From positions 62,001 to 126,000 of the forward strand of contig NZ_JAPDDP010000009.1 in NCBI RefSeq assembly GCF_027587195.1: 64,000 nucleotides of DNA, in the 5' to 3' direction. This DNA is from Solirubrobacter phytolaccae (GTDB taxonomy: Bacteria > Actinomycetota > Thermoleophilia > Solirubrobacterales > Solirubrobacteraceae). Position numbers and translations under genes: made by a program. The notes beneath the pieces were generated by a model. It was not told the DNA's origin. It saw only the letters and a list, made by a program, of their open reading frames with translations, and did no database searches. Positions 46,092 to 53,170 of the stretch are shown piece by piece (positions within the stretch are counted from its first letter, which is position 1; each line of letters starts with the position of its first letter).

Positions 46092-46586
46092 ATGGTGGCG
46101 GCACGAACATCGCTCCTCGTCGGGTTGCTGGTGTTGCTGGCGCCGGCGAGCGCGCAGGCGCTGCCGCCGTTCACGACCGGGGCGAAGACGTCCCCCTCGG
46201 GTGGTGGGCAGGCCGAGCTGTTCGGAGCCGCCGCGGGCTGTCACTCCACGTTCGATCGGTTCGTCATCCGCGCCCGGTCCGCGACGCCGGGGTACGACGT
46301 GCGCTACGTCAGCCAGATCGTCGAGGACGGCTCCGGCGATCCGGTGTCACTGCTCGGCACCCGGCGCATCCGGGTGATCGTGCGCGACGCGCGCGGGCAC
46401 ACGTCGGGCGGGACGAACCTGCTGCCGAGCGTCATCACGCCCGGGTGCTCGAACCTCCGCCAGATCAAGAACGCCGGCGACTTCGAGGGCCAGGTCACGT
46501 TCGGCCTCGGGCTCCGTCGTCGCACGGGCTTCCGCGTGTTCCGGCTCACCGGCCCGACGCGGATCGTGATCGACGTCAAGCACTAG
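46092..46586 (+). CDS. Secreted AMIN-like domain protein
   Basis: 164 aa. Signal peptide MVAARTSLLVGLLVLLAPAS, then a single AMIN-like domain as common in actinobacteria: CHSTFDRFVIRARSATPGYDVRYVSQIVEDGSG, LGTRRIRVIVRDARGH, GDFEGQVTFGLGLRRRTGFRVFRLTGPTRIVIDVKH. Such domains are thought to bind cell-wall components. The promoter appears to be leaderless and palindrome-controlled. Its last 11 nt overlap the end of the convergent gene. Confidence 0.85.
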   Translation: MVAARTSLLVGLLVLLAPASAQALPPFTTGAKTSPSGGGQAELFGAAAGCHSTFDRFVIRARSATPGYDVRYVSQIVEDGSGDPVSLLGTRRIRVIVRDARGHTSGGTNLLPSVITPGCSNLRQIKNAGDFEGQVTFGLGLRRRTGFRVFRLTGPTRIVIDVKH

Positions 46587-47535
46587 GGTCGAGCACCGCG
46601 AGGTTCGCGAGCGCTTCGCCGGTGCGCAGGTCGACGGCGACGATCCGGCCGTCCTGCGCGTACGCGGTCGCGGTGCCGCCGTGGGCACGGAAGTGGGCGA
46701 ACCGCGTGCCGGGGAACGTGACGACGGCGACCGGCGCATGCGCTGCGTCACGAACCGTGACCCGCGCGTCGATGGCGGTCTCTTGGAGGAGGGCGGAGCG
46801 ATCGCCGTCGACGTCGACCTCCGCGTAGTCGTCGAGCGGCCGCACGGTCTCGGGCCCGTCCACCGGCTTGACGCACTCGACCAGGTCGCCGTCGAGACGG
46901 TCGATGTAGACGAGCGTCCCGTCCGCGGTGGTCGCCGAGACCCGCAAGGGCGCGGCGACGGTGAACATGTCGCCCCACGTCTCGGTGTCCGCCTGCCGAT
47001 CGATCACGCGGCGCGACGGGAGCTCCCACGTCCAGCGCTCGACGCCCACCACCGTCGGGTCCTCGCCGCGGCGGAAGGACACGATCGCCGACAGGCGCGT
47101 GGGTGAGCGCTGATGCTCCTGCACCGTCGCGTCGGAGCGCTCGAACTCGGCCCAGGCGATGCGCGGCGGGTCCGTCGTGAGGTCGAACGCCCGCAGCCCT
47201 TCGTGGCCCTCGATCGTCACGGTCGTGCCGTCGAACGTCGGCGCGATGCCGTAGCCCGTGAGCGTCGGAAGGGGAGTGAGCTCGTGTGTGGCCAGGTCGA
47301 GCCGGTGCAGCGCGAACCCGCTCCGGTGTGGACCGACGATCAGCGCCGACGTACCGTCGTCGGCGATCGTCAGGCTGCTCGCCCGTACGTCCCATCGGGC
47401 CTCCTCGCGGCCGTCCGGCGTGAGCAGGAAGACGCCCGCGTTCCCCGCGGCGACGAGCACTCCGGTCGGCAGCAGGATCGCCTCGGAGATCACCGCCCCG
47501 GCCGCGCCGGCCTCGGCAGCGCGAACGGCGTTCAC
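46576..47535 (-). CDS. Cytoplasmic beta-propeller-like protein
   Basis: 319 aa from GTG 47535, 2 nt after the stop of the acetyltransferase gene. There is no signal peptide. Repeated blade-like units occur (ISEAILLPTGVLVAAGNAGVFLLTPDGREEARWD, SLTIADDGTSALIVG, FDGTTVTIEGHEGLRAFDL, VRVSATTADGTLVYID in altered form, GGTATAYAQDGRIVAVDLRTGE). This is the WD40/YVTN-like look without strict motifs. It is probably a scaffold or sensor. It is tightly linked to the GNAT gene, which suggests a shared task. Confidence 0.65.
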   Translation of the reverse strand: MNAVRAAEAGAAGAVISEAILLPTGVLVAAGNAGVFLLTPDGREEARWDVRASSLTIADDGTSALIVGPHRSGFALHRLDLATHELTPLPTLTGYGIAPTFDGTTVTIEGHEGLRAFDLTTDPPRIAWAEFERSDATVQEHQRSPTRLSAIVSFRRGEDPTVVGVERWTWELPSRRVIDRQADTETWGDMFTVAAPLRVSATTADGTLVYIDRLDGDLVECVKPVDGPETVRPLDDYAEVDVDGDRSALLQETAIDARVTVRDAAHAPVAVVTFPGTRFAHFRAHGGTATAYAQDGRIVAVDLRTGEALANLAVLDPSA

Positions 47536-47537
47536 GC

Positions 47538-47984
47538 CTACGCCCGTCCGGCGTACGCGACCCGTTCGAACGGCCACGCCTCGTCGAGCCAGCGGGACAC
47601 GAGCGTCCGCAGCGGCGCATCGCGCTCGGCGTGCGTGACGCGCACCCACGAAGCGACCTCGGCGTCGTGCCTGCCGCTCATGTCGGGGTAGATGTACACG
47701 CAGCCGATCACGCGGCGGTCCGACGGGTCGAGGACCGTGTAGGTGAACCCGTCCCGCTCCGCGAAGTCACGGGCGTGGCGTTCGAGGTCCGCGCGGTTCT
47801 CGTCCAGCGTCATCGTGCGCGGCCAGTTGCCGTCCGGGAAGCCGGGCGTGGCGCGGATGTGCTCGATCGACGAGGACCACGCCTCGTGGTCATCGACGTT
47901 GTGCTCGGTGCCGAGCGGCTCGAGCAGGAAGCCGTCCGCCTCGAGTCCTGCCGGCACGTGGAAGTCGTCCGGGACGAAGGCCAC
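47538..47984 (-). CDS. GNAT-family N-acetyltransferase
   Basis: 148 aa. GNAT fold marks are GFLLEPLGTEHNVDDHEAWS at the N-terminus, FTYTVLDPSDRRVIGCVYIYP (beta strand pair of the family), HDAEVASWVRV and the helix RTLVSRWLDEAWPFERVAY. The acetyl-CoA pyrophosphate loop (Q/RxxGxG/A) is weak, so the activity may be altered. The substrate is unknown. It heads a two-gene minus-strand unit with the propeller-like protein. Confidence 0.75.
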   Translation of the reverse strand: MAFVPDDFHVPAGLEADGFLLEPLGTEHNVDDHEAWSSSIEHIRATPGFPDGNWPRTMTLDENRADLERHARDFAERDGFTYTVLDPSDRRVIGCVYIYPDMSGRHDAEVASWVRVTHAERDAPLRTLVSRWLDEAWPFERVAYAGRA

Positions 47985-48015
47985 GTGGACATCGTCGCAC
48001 GGGAAGGGGGGAGGA

Positions 48016-48096
48016 GGGCCTGCTCCACATTGGGGTCCTCGGCCGCGAGGAGGAGAGGGTGTTGGCCGAGGCGCTGTGGAGCAGGCCCAGGACCCC
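48016..48096. other. Interleaved inverted repeats (pseudoknot-capable)
   Basis: GGGCCTGCTCCAC (48016-48028) pairs with GTGGAGCAGGCCC (48076-48088), and GGGGTCCT (48032-48039) pairs with AGGACCCC (48089-48096). The arm order is A-B-A'-B', the topology of an H-type pseudoknot with A' and B' directly adjacent. A further CCTCGGCC/GGCCGAGG pair (48037-48044/48064-48071) is nested inside A. The element occupies the 231-nt gap between the GNAT and F420-reductase-like genes. It may be a leader structure of the latter, an independent RNA, or a remnant repeat. Confidence 0.5.
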
Positions 48097-48215
48097 TATC
48101 GGGCGCTCGGTGCGCGACCTTGAGCGTGAATCTCCAATCGGTCCGCGTGACGACCCTCGCTTATCGAGCGTAAGTTGCGGGGTAGGCTTCGATGGACATC
48201 GAACTTGGAGTCGAC

Positions 48216-48908
48216 ATGAGCACCATCGGGCTTATTGGCAGTGGATTGATCGGCGGGACCGTCGCGAGGCTCGCGGTGGCGGCCGGCCACGACGTCGTGC
48301 TCAGCAACCGGCGTGGACCGGACACGCTGGCCGACCTGGTCGCCGAGCTCGGTCCGCGTGCGCGGGCGGCGACGCCGGCCGAGGCGGCCGAGGCCGGGGA
48401 CATCGTGGTGGTCACGGTGCCGCTGAAGGCCTACCAGCAGGTGCCGGTCGAGCCGTTGCGCGGCAAGACGGTGATCGACACCAACAACTACTACCCCGAG
48501 CGGGACGGGCAGATCGCGGAGCTCGACGACCAGTCGGCCACCGTGAGCGGGCTGCTGCAGGCGCACCTGCCGGAGTCGCACGTCGTGAAGGCGTTCAACA
48601 ACATCGGCTTCGCGCACCTCGCCGAGCTGGGCCGGCCGAGTGGGGACCCCGAGCGTTCCGTGCTCGCGATCGCCGGCGACGACGACGCCGCGAAGGCGAC
48701 GGCCACGGCGTTCCTGGACTCGATCGGCTATGACGCGGTGGACGCCGGCCCGCTCTCGGAGAGCTGGCGCTTCGAGCGGGACACGCCGGCCTACGGCACG
48801 CCGTACCTCGACCCCACGGCGCAGGACGCGAGCTTCGGCACCCCCGGGACGGGGCAGCAGGTGACCGCGGAGACGCTGCGCGGCAAGCTCGCCGAGGCCG
48901 TTCGCTAA
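48216..48908 (+). CDS. NADPH-dependent F420 reductase-like protein
   Basis: 230 aa from ATG 48216, chosen because GGAG precedes it at good spacing; ATG 48192 would add eight residues. The N-terminal Rossmann motif TIGLIGSGLIGGTVARLAVA, with NRRGP after the second strand, indicates NADP(H) binding. Further marks are DIVVVTVPLKAYQQVP, KTVIDTNNYYPERDG, HVVKAFNNIGFAHL and AGDDDAAKATATAFLDSIGYDAVDAGPL. This is the F420H2:NADP oxidoreductase-like group, which in many bacteria includes proteins acting on other substrates. Confidence 0.85.
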   Translation: MSTIGLIGSGLIGGTVARLAVAAGHDVVLSNRRGPDTLADLVAELGPRARAATPAEAAEAGDIVVVTVPLKAYQQVPVEPLRGKTVIDTNNYYPERDGQIAELDDQSATVSGLLQAHLPESHVVKAFNNIGFAHLAELGRPSGDPERSVLAIAGDDDAAKATATAFLDSIGYDAVDAGPLSESWRFERDTPAYGTPYLDPTAQDASFGTPGTGQQVTAETLRGKLAEAVR

Positions 48909-48927
48909 GTCGCACCGTGCGTTGGTC

Positions 48928-48959
48928 GGCGACGAACGTGCGCGGAGCACGTCGTCGCC
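48928..48959. terminator. Bidirectional terminator hairpin
   Basis: GGCGACGA-A-CGTGC pairs with GCACG-TCGTCGCC (13 pairs with one bulged A), 5-nt loop GCGGA, placed between two convergent genes. Confidence 0.6.
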
Positions 48960-48971
48960 GCTGAACGCCGA

Positions 48972-49385
48972 CTACTCGGTGCCCGGTGTCGTGTCCGCGG
49001 TCATGTGCTCGCGCGCGATCATCGCCGCGGCCACGCCGATGATGGCCGTCACCGTGCCGAGCAGCGCGCCGGCCTGGTCCTGCGTCAGGCTCCACCAGCC
49101 GAAGCCGGTGCCCAGGGCGAGCGTGGACGAGACCAGTGCCGTGATCGTGCCCGCCAGCGCGACGTTCTCCTTGGCGGTGCCCGGCTTCAGGTGCGAGAGC
49201 AGCGCCGCGAGGAACCCGAGGAGCGCGGCGGCCTCGGCGGTCACGAAGGCGGTCTGTGCCGCGGACCAGTCCACGATGGCGAACGCGGTCAACACGACGA
49301 TGACCGCGGCGGTGAAGGTCCCGAGCGCGGTGATCACCGGCTTCGGGTCGGGGGAGGGCAGCGAGGCTGCCGACAAGCTGGACAT
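48972..49385 (-). CDS. Small multi-pass membrane protein
   Basis: 137 aa from ATG 49385 (MSSLSAASLPSPDPKPVITA). About four membrane segments are visible (LGTFTAAVIVVLTAFAIVDW, AFVTAEAAALLGFLAALLSH, ENVALAGTITALVSSTLALG, AGALLGTVTAIIGVAAAMIA) with a short acidic C-tail. The arrangement resembles phage-holin or DUF-type small membrane proteins, but no phage genes are near. Function unknown. Confidence 0.65.
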   Translation of the reverse strand: MSSLSAASLPSPDPKPVITALGTFTAAVIVVLTAFAIVDWSAAQTAFVTAEAAALLGFLAALLSHLKPGTAKENVALAGTITALVSSTLALGTGFGWWSLTQDQAGALLGTVTAIIGVAAAMIAREHMTADTTPGTE

Positions 49386-49431
49386 GCCCCATTGAGGACC
49401 CGTGGGGCCGGGATGATACGTCGGGGGCTCC

Positions 49432-49475
49432 TTGACGAACCTAATGGTGTTAGGTATACTCCTAAGCACCTTAGG
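49432..49475 (+). promoter_or_regulatory. Promoter with a doubled TetR operator
   Basis: TTGACG (49432-49437) and TATACT (49455-49460) with a 17-nt spacer. Two copies of the palindrome CCTAA-N5-TTAGG lie at 49440-49454 and 49461-49475. One fills the spacer and one follows the -10 box, with centres 21 bp apart (two helical turns). The TetR gene of the same operon is the obvious repressor. Confidence 0.85.
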
Positions 49476-49487
49476 AAAGGACCGCTC

Positions 49488-50174
49488 ATGAAGACCACTC
49501 CCGTTACCGACCATCTGACCCAGCTCACGCGCTGGCACTTCGTCAACGCGTTCCTCGTGCGCGAGGACGACGGCCTGACCCTTGTCGACACCACGATCGG
49601 CCGGCGCCCGGACGCGTTGCTCGAAGCAGCGCGCCGGGCGGGAGCGCCGATCCGGCGGATCGCGCTGACGCACGGCCACGGCGACCACATCGGCCTGCTC
49701 GACGCGCTGCACGAGCGCCTCGGCAGCGAGGTCGAAGTGCTCGTCCCCGAGCTCGACGAGCGCATCCTCGCGGGCGAGACCGAGGGCAAGTTCCCCGGCA
49801 GCTGGCCGACCGTCAAGACGCGCGCGGACCGGCGGCTGCAGCCGGGCGATCGCGTCGGCAGCCTCGAGGTCGTCGCCACTCCGGGGCACACGCCCGGCCA
49901 CGTCGCGTTCCTGGACACGCGCGACCGCGCGGTGATCGCCGGCGACACCTTCACCGCCTACGGGCGCGTGATGACCTCCGACAAGCTGCGGCTCCCGTTC
50001 CCGCTGGCGGCGGCCGCGACCTGGCACGGCGACGAGGTGCTGACGTCGGCGCAGACGGTGCGCGCGCTTCAGCCGTCGGTCATGGTCGTCGGCCACGGCC
50101 CGGTCGTGCGCGACCCCGTCGCGCGGATCGACAGGGCCCTCGAGCTGGCCGGCGCGACCGTAGCGACGGCCTGA
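49488..50174 (+). CDS. MBL-fold metallo-hydrolase
   Basis: 228 aa, ATG behind AGGAAAGG. The metal site is clear: ALTHGHGDHIG (HxHxDH), then TPGHTPGHVAF (His), VIAGDTF (Asp) and VVGHGPVV (His). The N-terminus has HFVNAFLVREDDGLTLVDTT. This is the glyoxalase II/quorum-quenching-like branch. Its substrate is not visible. It is under a promoter with two TetR sites and is followed at once by the TetR gene, so it is probably induced by a compound it degrades or detoxifies. Confidence 0.88.
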   Translation: MKTTPVTDHLTQLTRWHFVNAFLVREDDGLTLVDTTIGRRPDALLEAARRAGAPIRRIALTHGHGDHIGLLDALHERLGSEVEVLVPELDERILAGETEGKFPGSWPTVKTRADRRLQPGDRVGSLEVVATPGHTPGHVAFLDTRDRAVIAGDTFTAYGRVMTSDKLRLPFPLAAAATWHGDEVLTSAQTVRALQPSVMVVGHGPVVRDPVARIDRALELAGATVATA

Positions 50175-50731
50175 TGGCGCGCGCCGGACTCGACCGTGAG
50201 GCGGTGGTCACCGCCGCCGCCACGCTGGCCGACACCGAGGGCCTGGAAGCGGTCACGCTCGCGAAGGTGGCGGCGCAGCTTGGCGTGAAGTCGCCGTCGC
50301 TGTACGTGCACGTCGACGGCCTCGCGGGCCTGCGACGCGAGATCGCCGCCCGCGGCGCGCGCGAGGTCACCGGCCTCTTGCAGGCGGCGGTCGCCGGGCG
50401 CGCCGGCCGCGACGCGCTTGCGGCCCTCGCCGACGCCTACCGTTCCTACGCCCGCGCTCATCCCGGCACCTACGCCGCCATCCAGAACGTGACCAACCTC
50501 GAAGGCCCCGCGGCCGACGCCGCCACCGCCGCGCTCGACGTCTTCTACGCCGTCCTGCGCGGCTACGCGCTCGACGACGAGGCGGCGATCCACGCCGCCC
50601 GCATCGTCCGCTCGGCCCTGCACGGGTTCGTCTCCCTCGAAGTCGGCAGCGGCTTCGGCATCGACCTCGATCTCGACGAGAGCTTCGCGCGGCTGGTGGA
50701 CGTCCTCGACCGCGGCCTCTCAGCCCGCTGA
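50174..50731 (+). CDS. TetR-family regulator with WHG-type C-terminal domain
   Basis: 185 aa, the start overlapping the MBL stop by one base. N-terminal HTH: DREAVVTAAATLADTEGLEA, then TLAKVAAQLGVKSPSLYVHV. The C-terminal HAARIVRSALHGFVSLEVGSGF matches the TetR_C_33/WHG group. The gene order hydrolase-TetR behind a doubled palindrome suggests simple autoregulation. The DNA half-site is probably CCTAA. It overlaps the convergent gene by 12 nt. Confidence 0.9.
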   Translation: MARAGLDREAVVTAAATLADTEGLEAVTLAKVAAQLGVKSPSLYVHVDGLAGLRREIAARGAREVTGLLQAAVAGRAGRDALAALADAYRSYARAHPGTYAAIQNVTNLEGPAADAATAALDVFYAVLRGYALDDEAAIHAARIVRSALHGFVSLEVGSGFGIDLDLDESFARLVDVLDRGLSAR

Positions 50732-51070
50732 ACCGAACCACCACACGTCACCGGTGGTGTGCGCCGTCGGCTCGCCCGACACGGTCAGCCGCGCGTCGCC
50801 GTCGTCGAAGACGATCGTCAGCGAGCGGTCCTCGGCCCGTTCGACCGCGGTGACGGTCATGCCGTTGAGCTCCAGCAGGTGCGGGAGGCCGGCGTCCGGG
50901 TCGCCTTCGGTGAGCCACCAGTCCGGCTCGCTCGTGCTGAACGGCGCGTCGAAGTAGAAGCGCACCTCGGTGGACGGCGTGGGGCGGTTGTCGCAGAACC
51001 CCAGGAACGGCCACACTTGGCGCACGCCGATCTCCACGACGAACTGGCCGACGAGCGCTTCGAGCTGCAC
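50720..51070 (-). CDS. Hypothetical protein, 116 aa
   Basis: GTG start (VQLEALVGQFVVEIGVRQVW); no clear ribosome site, so the start may differ. The body has VRFYFDAPFSTSEPDWW, LPHLLELNGMTVTAVE and LTIVFDDGDARLTVSGEPTA. It is a small mixed alpha/beta protein without signal or membrane segment. The pattern of strands with acidic turns resembles immunity-protein-like or DUF6188-type small proteins, but this is only an impression. It is divergent from the aminotransferase-like gene. Confidence 0.6.
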   Translation of the reverse strand: MQLEALVGQFVVEIGVRQVWPFLGFCDNRPTPSTEVRFYFDAPFSTSEPDWWLTEGDPDAGLPHLLELNGMTVTAVERAEDRSLTIVFDDGDARLTVSGEPTAHTTGDVWWFGSAG

Positions 51071-51131
51071 GGGGTCGCATCGTAGGCGCGTGCCGTCCCC
51101 GCTGTCGGCCAGACTGCAGGCGGTGATCGGC

Positions 51132-52250
51132 GTGAGTGAGGACTGGGTGCGCGACCTGTACCCGGCCACGCGGGACCAGGTATATCTCGACGTGGCCGCC
51201 GTCGGGATCGTGTCGACGCGGGTCGAGGCGGCGATGGCCGAGGTGCTTGCCGCCCACGGCCGACGCGGCATCGGCGCCGCGGCCGGGTGGGGAGCGATGA
51301 TCGCCCGGGCCCGCGCGCTCGTCGCCGCGCTCGTCGGTGGACACGAGGACCGCGTCGCGTTCACGCAGAACACGAGCACCGGCCTGGCGCTCGTGGCCAA
51401 CGGCGTCGACTGGTCCGCGGGCGACAACGTCGTCGTCCCGGCGGGCGAGTTCCCGTCGAACTTCTACCCGTGGACGCAGTTGCGCCGCCGTGGCGTCGAG
51501 CTGCGCGAGGTGCCGATGGTCGACGGGCACGCGGACCTCGCTGCCGCCGCGGCCCTGGTCGACGACCGCACGCGGGTGCTGGCGATCAGCGCCGTCCAGT
51601 ACTCCTCGGGCTATCGCTACGACCTCGCACCGCTCGGGGAGCTGTGCCGAGCCCGCGACACCCTGCTCGTCGTCGACGGCACGCAGGCGGCGGGCGCGTT
51701 GACGCTCGACGCCGACGCCACCGGGATCGACGTGCTGGCGGTCAGCGCCCACAAGTGGATGCTCGGCCCGCTCGGCATCGGGTTCGTGGCGCTGTCCGAG
51801 CGGGCCATGGGCCGCCTGCATCCCTCCACCGCGGGGTGGTTGAGCGTCGAGCGGCCGTTCGACTTCGACCACGAGCCGCAGCTCGCCGGCGACGGGCGAC
51901 GGTTCGAGTCCGGCACCGAGAACATGGTCGGCATCGCCGGGCTCGGGGCGACCGTCGGCATCGTGCTCGAGCTCGGACGCGAGGCCGTCGAGACGCTCGT
52001 GCTCGACCGCACCGCCGAGCTCACCGAGCTCCTCATCGCCGCTGGCCTGACCCCCACTCGAACGAGCGAGCGATCGCACTGGTCGGGCATCCTCATCGCG
52101 ACCACCGGCGACGACGACGCGGCCCTGCACCGCCGGCTCCTCGACGCCGACGTGCGGTGCTCGCTCAGAGGCGGGGGCATCCGGTTCGCGCCCCACTACT
52201 ACACGACCGCGAGCGACATCGAGCGGCTCGCGGCGGCGCTCCCGGCGTAG
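51132..52250 (+). CDS. Class V aminotransferase-like PLP enzyme
   Basis: About 372 aa from GTG 51132 (VSEDWVRDLYPATRDQVYLD); GTG 51123 is also possible. Typical fold-type I marks: FTQNTSTGLALVANGV, GDNVVVPAGEFPSNFYPW, AISAVQYSSGYRYDLAPLGELC, LLVVDGTQAAGA (PLP-binding Asp) and VSAHKWMLGPLGIGF with the Schiff-base Lys. The C-terminal RFESGTENMVGIAGLGATV and CSLRGGGIRFAPHYYT also fit the cysteine desulfurase/isopenicillin-N-epimerase/kynureninase-like branch. No catalytic Cys loop of a true desulfurase can be identified. It ends exactly where the convergent DeoR gene ends. Confidence 0.85.
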   Translation: MSEDWVRDLYPATRDQVYLDVAAVGIVSTRVEAAMAEVLAAHGRRGIGAAAGWGAMIARARALVAALVGGHEDRVAFTQNTSTGLALVANGVDWSAGDNVVVPAGEFPSNFYPWTQLRRRGVELREVPMVDGHADLAAAAALVDDRTRVLAISAVQYSSGYRYDLAPLGELCRARDTLLVVDGTQAAGALTLDADATGIDVLAVSAHKWMLGPLGIGFVALSERAMGRLHPSTAGWLSVERPFDFDHEPQLAGDGRRFESGTENMVGIAGLGATVGIVLELGREAVETLVLDRTAELTELLIAAGLTPTRTSERSHWSGILIATTGDDDAALHRRLLDADVRCSLRGGGIRFAPHYYTTASDIERLAAALPA

Positions 52251-53039
52251 CTAGCCCGCGACTTCGAGCAGCACGCCCGCGGCGCGGAACTCGGCGGCCA
52301 CGCCGGCGTCGAGCTCGGCGTCCGTGATGACCGTGTCGAAGTCCTGTGCGCCGGCGATCGTCAGCAGCGAGGCGCGCCCGAACTTGGTCGAGTCGATCAG
52401 GGCGACCGTGCGCTCGGCGTTCGCGCGCGCCGTGTTGATGACGTCGGCGAGCGGGCGGCGTGAGGTCGTCAGGCCCGCGTCCAGGGTGAGCCCCGCCGCC
52501 GACACGAACGCCACGTCGAAGTTCAGGCCGGCCATGAAGTCCGTCGTCCAGCGCCCGGCGAACATGCGCATGTGCTGGTCCAGCTCGCCCGGCACGGCGA
52601 CGACGACGATGCGGTCGTCCACCAGCTCGTAGGCGATCGCGGGGGAGTTGGTCACGAGCGTCAGGCCGGACACGGAGCCCGCGACGAGCTCACGCGCCAG
52701 GGCGAGGCAGGTGGAGGAGGAGTCGAGGAAGATCGTCGCGCCCGGGAGGACCTGGCGGGCGGCGTAGGCGGCGATCGCGCGCTTGGCCGGGCCGGCCTGG
52801 GCGGTGCGCTGCTCCCAGCCGGTCGGCGGGATCGCGGGCGCGTCGCCGTTAGACGAGGTGGCCACGACGCCTCCGTACACGCGCTCGACCTGGCCCTGCT
52901 CGGCGAGCTGGGTCACGTCACGGTGGATCGTCACGGCCGACACGCCCAGCTCCCGCGCCAGCTCGGTGAGCGAGACCCCGCCTTCGCGCTGCAGGCGCTC
53001 GAGGATCTGCGCTCGGCGCATGGCGGGCGGAACGGGCAC
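52251..53039 (-). CDS. DeoR/GlpR-family transcriptional regulator
   Basis: 262 aa. HTH at ~8-57: RRAQILERLQREGGVSLTEL, ARELGVSAVTIHRDVTQLAE with the family RVYGGV after it. The C-terminal sugar-phosphate domain has FLDSSSTCLALAREL, LTLVTNSPAIAYEL, FVSAAGLTLDAGLTT and VALIDSTKFGRASL. DeoR proteins normally repress sugar-use genes and respond to phosphorylated sugars. It is divergent from the 1636-residue ThuA-dehydrogenase gene, with a palindrome in the shared region, so regulation of that gene and of itself is likely. Confidence 0.9.
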   Translation of the reverse strand: MPVPPAMRRAQILERLQREGGVSLTELARELGVSAVTIHRDVTQLAEQGQVERVYGGVVATSSNGDAPAIPPTGWEQRTAQAGPAKRAIAAYAARQVLPGATIFLDSSSTCLALARELVAGSVSGLTLVTNSPAIAYELVDDRIVVVAVPGELDQHMRMFAGRWTTDFMAGLNFDVAFVSAAGLTLDAGLTTSRRPLADVINTARANAERTVALIDSTKFGRASLLTIAGAQDFDTVITDAELDAGVAAEFRAAGVLLEVAG

Positions 53040-53055
53040 GCGGTCGTTCTATCAC

Positions 53056-53072
53056 AGATTGTCTGACAATCT
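53056..53072. promoter_or_regulatory. 17-bp palindrome, candidate DeoR operator
   Basis: AGATTGTC-T-GACAATCT is a perfect palindrome in the AT-rich divergent region, 17 nt upstream of the DeoR start codon. Confidence 0.6.
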
Positions 53073-53092
53073 CTTGCATATTCGTTCAAACC

Positions 53093-53122
53093 TTGACAAA
53101 CCTTTTCAAGCATAGGTAATTT
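53093..53122 (+). promoter_or_regulatory. Candidate promoter of the large ThuA gene
   Basis: TTGACA at 53093-53098, then a 17-18 nt spacer and GTAATT/TAATTT at 53116-53122. It overlaps a loose inverted repeat CTTGA...TCAAG. The leader is about 45 nt, ending in a GGGGAGAGGG ribosome site. Confidence 0.5.
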
Positions 53123-53170
53123 GGCGGTTCGCCGTACTAAAGGGTCTCGCAAGGGAAAGTGGGGAGAGGG

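Noticed and set aside
46055-46828. A 257-codon + frame overlapping the AMIN-like gene
   Set aside because: Arg-rich shadow of the AMIN-like gene in another frame; its start lies in the promoter.
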